A DNA stretch of 14,390 nt from the NCBI GenBank assembly GCA_043421945.1, contig JBHOGO010000101.1:1-14390 (forward strand), read 5' to 3'. The position numbers and the translations under genes are program-made. Numbering within the stretch: the first letter of the stretch is position 1; the number at the start of each line of letters is the position of its first letter. The notes beneath the pieces are model-generated. The model saw only the letters and a list, made by a program, of their open reading frames with translations, was not told the origin of the DNA and did no database searches. Origin of the DNA: Thaumasiovibrio sp043421945 (GTDB lineage Bacteria > Pseudomonadota > Gammaproteobacteria > Enterobacterales > Vibrionaceae). This document shows positions 12,348-14,390 of this stretch, piece after piece.

Positions 12348-14219
12348 GTGTCTAATCTACTGTTGCATTTTTACATCACTTCAAACCATAACAAGACACT
12401 GTCGTTTAATCTTGAGTTGGAGAATAGAGGGCAAGAAACGTTAGCTGACTTCTCACTATGTTTTGATATGCCACGCTATCTTGATAAAGAAAAGACTCAA
12501 GGTGCAAGCATCGTTAAGCAAGCTGGATCTCATATCGAAATTGTCCCTCTAAAACCTTTGGCGCCAAATCAGCGCTGGGTTGCGAGCTTCGAAGCGAATA
12601 CGAGTGCTCTATATAACTTGGCAGAGAGACCTATTGGTCCTTATATCAAAATGGGGCAGAAATGTATCGAGGTTGCACTGGGTGAGCATAATATGCCTCA
12701 GCCAGATAACCTAGTGTTATCGTCACTCCATTTACCTTCTAGCTCGCCTGGTATTATTCCTCAACCTCGTCATATTTCTATAGTGGAAGGGATGTTTTCG
12801 CTTCCAATTACTCCGACGTGGTTTGGTCCCGACAAAGAAAGCCTCAATGCTATTAACTGGATTCAAACGAAGTTGAGTGTTGCCGTTGCCTATATTGAAG
12901 ATGCACCAGCAACGCTATTGTTTGAAATGGATGATAGCGTCGAAAAGGAAGGGTATGAGCTATCTATTAACAGTGAGCAGATAAAAGTATCAGCTTCAGA
13001 TTCAGCTGGTTTCTTTTATGCAGCAGTATCATTGGTTCAGCTATTAAAGATGTCTGCTAACCGTATACAGTGCTGCCATATCAGCGATAGTCCCCGTTTT
13101 TATTACCGGGGCCAATTCTTGGATTGCTCACGCTCTTTTCATGATATTGAAACGGTGAAATCTGTTATTGATCAAATGGCATCGTTGAAACTGAATCACT
13201 TTCATTGGCACCTAAGTGATGATGAGGGCTGGCGTATAGAAATCGATGCTTATCCAGAACTCACAGATGTCGGCGCATGGCGAGGGGAAAATGAGGAACT
13301 TGAACCTCAGTTTGGCTCTGGTGCTAAACGCTACGGTGGCTATTACACAAAGCAGCAGGTGCGTGAAGTCCTACGATACGCAGAGGCGAGGGAGATCAAT
13401 GTCATTCCAGAAATTGATACCCCAGGACATGCACGAGCTTTGATTAAAAGCATGCCAGAACGCTTAGTTGAAAGCCAAGATAAATCACACTATGTCTCTA
13501 TTCAACAGTACAGTGATAATGTATTAAACCCTGCACTGCCAGCAACCTATGAAGTGCTTGAAACAATACTTGATGAAATTTGTGAGCTTTTCCCATCTTC
13601 TATCATTCACTTAGGAGGAGATGAAGTACCTCATCATGTATGGGAGCAGTCTCCAGCATGTATACAAAAGGCCAAAGCACTGGGTTTCAGTCAAGTACGT
13701 GAACTCGAAGGTCATTTGATTCGGCATTTTCAAGCATACCTAAGGGATAAAGGTCGACAACTTGGTGTATGGGAAGAGGCTTCCTATGGACAAAAAATTG
13801 AAACCGATGCGATTGTTTGTGCTTGGACAAATAGAGAAAAAGGCATTGCTGCTGCCCAAGAGGGCTATAAAGTGATCATGTGTCCAGCGCAATATACCTA
13901 TTTAGACATGGCATGGAACCGGGATATTAACGAATTTGGTGTGCTTTGGGCCAGTGATATTGATCTAGAGCGAGCTTATAACTTCGACATTACAGAAGGT
14001 GCAGCCGAAGAGAATATTATTGGCACACAGGCTTTAGTATGGACAGAATTTGTGAATACAAAAGAAAAACTGGAGTTCCTCCTTTATCCACGATTGTTTG
14101 CTATTGCTGAGAATGCTTGGACCGTATCAGAAGAAAAATCTTGGGAAGGCTTTTTGCCAAGAGTCTCTGCACATTTGGATATCTTACGTGCTAAGAAGAT
14201 TGGCTTTCGAGCCCCTTAG
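12348..14219 (+). CDS. cytosolic GH20 beta-N-acetylhexosaminidase (chitobiase type)
   Basis: This 623-residue exo-enzyme releases GlcNAc from the non-reducing end of chitobiose and chitooligosaccharides. It has no signal peptide, so it acts in the cytoplasm after uptake, like the Vibrio enzymes VC0613 and V. campbellii GlcNAcase. Residues 1-130 form the N-terminal beta domain and about 135-245 the GH20b alpha/beta domain. From 251 the barrel shows RFYYRGQFLDCSR (Arg262), HFHWHLSDDEGWR (Asp291), IDTPGHA (His361), and the catalytic pair Asp425-Glu426 in HLGGDEVPHHVW, where Glu is the acid/base and Asp positions the substrate N-acetyl group. Trp475, Trp524 and Trp565 probably line the pocket. 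The GTG start is chosen from the ribosome binding site and the likeness of its N-terminus to Vibrio homologues. No other chitin gene adjoins it here. Confidence 0.92.
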   Translation: MSNLLLHFYITSNHNKTLSFNLELENRGQETLADFSLCFDMPRYLDKEKTQGASIVKQAGSHIEIVPLKPLAPNQRWVASFEANTSALYNLAERPIGPYIKMGQKCIEVALGEHNMPQPDNLVLSSLHLPSSSPGIIPQPRHISIVEGMFSLPITPTWFGPDKESLNAINWIQTKLSVAVAYIEDAPATLLFEMDDSVEKEGYELSINSEQIKVSASDSAGFFYAAVSLVQLLKMSANRIQCCHISDSPRFYYRGQFLDCSRSFHDIETVKSVIDQMASLKLNHFHWHLSDDEGWRIEIDAYPELTDVGAWRGENEELEPQFGSGAKRYGGYYTKQQVREVLRYAEAREINVIPEIDTPGHARALIKSMPERLVESQDKSHYVSIQQYSDNVLNPALPATYEVLETILDEICELFPSSIIHLGGDEVPHHVWEQSPACIQKAKALGFSQVRELEGHLIRHFQAYLRDKGRQLGVWEEASYGQKIETDAIVCAWTNREKGIAAAQEGYKVIMCPAQYTYLDMAWNRDINEFGVLWASDIDLERAYNFDITEGAAEENIIGTQALVWTEFVNTKEKLEFLLYPRLFAIAENAWTVSEEKSWEGFLPRVSAHLDILRAKKIGFRAP

Positions 14220-14245
14220 GTCGCACCACTTACTTTGCCCATAGT

Positions 14246-14272
14246 ATAAGCCTACATTTCACGTAGGCTTAT
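14246..14272 (+). terminator. hairpin after the GH20 gene, T-run missing
   Basis: ATAAGCCTAC (14246-14255) and GTAGGCTTAT (14263-14272) form a perfect 10-base stem with a 7-base loop, 26 bases after the stop. It is followed by TAAAAAAA, not a T-run. It may be a terminator whose tail was replaced by the adjoining insertion sequence. Confidence 0.55.
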
Positions 14273-14350
14273 TAAAAAAATACCTGATTACCACTAAAAC
14301 TCAGTATTGATGGCTATACTTAGTAATAGGCGTTGAGTGAGGAAATCATC

Positions 14351-14390
14351 ATGGCTAAAAATCAAGTTCAGTTTCAAAAAGGCATTTCTA
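14351..14390 (+). mobile_element. IS1595-family transposase, N-terminus only, cut by the window edge
   Basis: ATG at 14351 opens MAKNQVQFQKGIS and runs off the edge. This is the N-terminal signature I recall for IS1595-family (ISXO2-like DDE) transposases, which start MAKNxxQFQKGxS and continue with a zinc-ribbon segment. GAGGA at 14338-14342 is a good ribosome binding site 8 bases upstream. The left end of the element must lie between about 14273 and 14350, but I cannot identify the terminal inverted repeat without the right end. Only 13 residues are visible, so the assignment rests on the motif alone. Confidence 0.65.

Noticed and set aside
1..14390. CRISPR array, tRNA or rRNA genes, prophage or toxin-antitoxin pair
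   Set aside because: Read for repeats with regular spacers, cloverleaf-like segments and small paired genes; none seen on either strand.

Overview
The window reads as chromosomal DNA of a Vibrionaceae-type gammaproteobacterium (Vibrio, Photobacterium, Grimontia, Enterovibrio or a close relative). The evidence is the combination of a RelV-type small alarmone synthetase, a vctPDGC-order catecholate-iron ABC transporter, a cytosolic GH20 chitobiase of the Vibrio type, YibL and ArfB. Base composition looks even and moderate, and there is no phage or plasmid module. The only mobile DNA is the start of an IS1595-family transposase at the right edge.

Left part (1-1800): yibL (minus) with a bidirectional terminator lies divergent from arfB (plus), the GGQ ribosome-rescue hydrolase. 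ArfB converges on a LysE/RhtB-superfamily exporter (minus) that has a 7-9-7 inverted repeat upstream.

Iron block (2096-5900, all minus): periplasmic binding protein, two FecCD-type permeases and an ATPase, transcribed in that order from a good sigma70-like promoter with a probable Fur box next to it. The binding protein carries the Arg/Arg/His/Arg/Tyr pattern of the CeuE/VctP/YclQ group, which points to tetradentate catecholate-iron complexes. No TonB-dependent receptor or siderophore biosynthesis gene is present. A short out-of-frame leader ORF with a strong ribosome binding site precedes the first permease.

Middle (5900-8300): about 600 non-coding bases, then relV-like (plus) with an intrinsic terminator, then rhtB (plus, homoserine/homoserine lactone exporter) with an intrinsic terminator shared with the convergent tetR gene. 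The RelV-like protein has an N-terminus that looks like a secretion signal, which is odd for an enzyme expected to use cytoplasmic GTP and ATP.

TetR/MBL pair (8268-10041): a TetR-family repressor gene is divergent from a NAPE-PLD/RomA-like metallo-beta-lactamase-fold hydrolase. The roughly 100-base divergent region holds two similar palindromes that overlap both predicted promoters, a textbook autoregulated repressor-target layout. It resembles enterobacterial ramR-romA but lacks ramA.

Envelope genes (10232-11982, minus): a small outer-membrane beta-barrel that I read as a divergent PagP-like protein (His37/Asp79/Ser80 in PagP-like positions), a DUF4136-type lipoprotein, and a small glutaredoxin.

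Right end: a cytosolic GH20 beta-N-acetylhexosaminidase (plus) that probably starts at a GTG, a hairpin after it, and then the IS1595-family transposase start cut by the window edge. The most interesting items are the PagP-like protein, the RelV-like protein with a putative signal peptide, the twin-operator TetR/MBL unit, and the leader ORF inside the iron operon. I see no wholly new multi-gene system.
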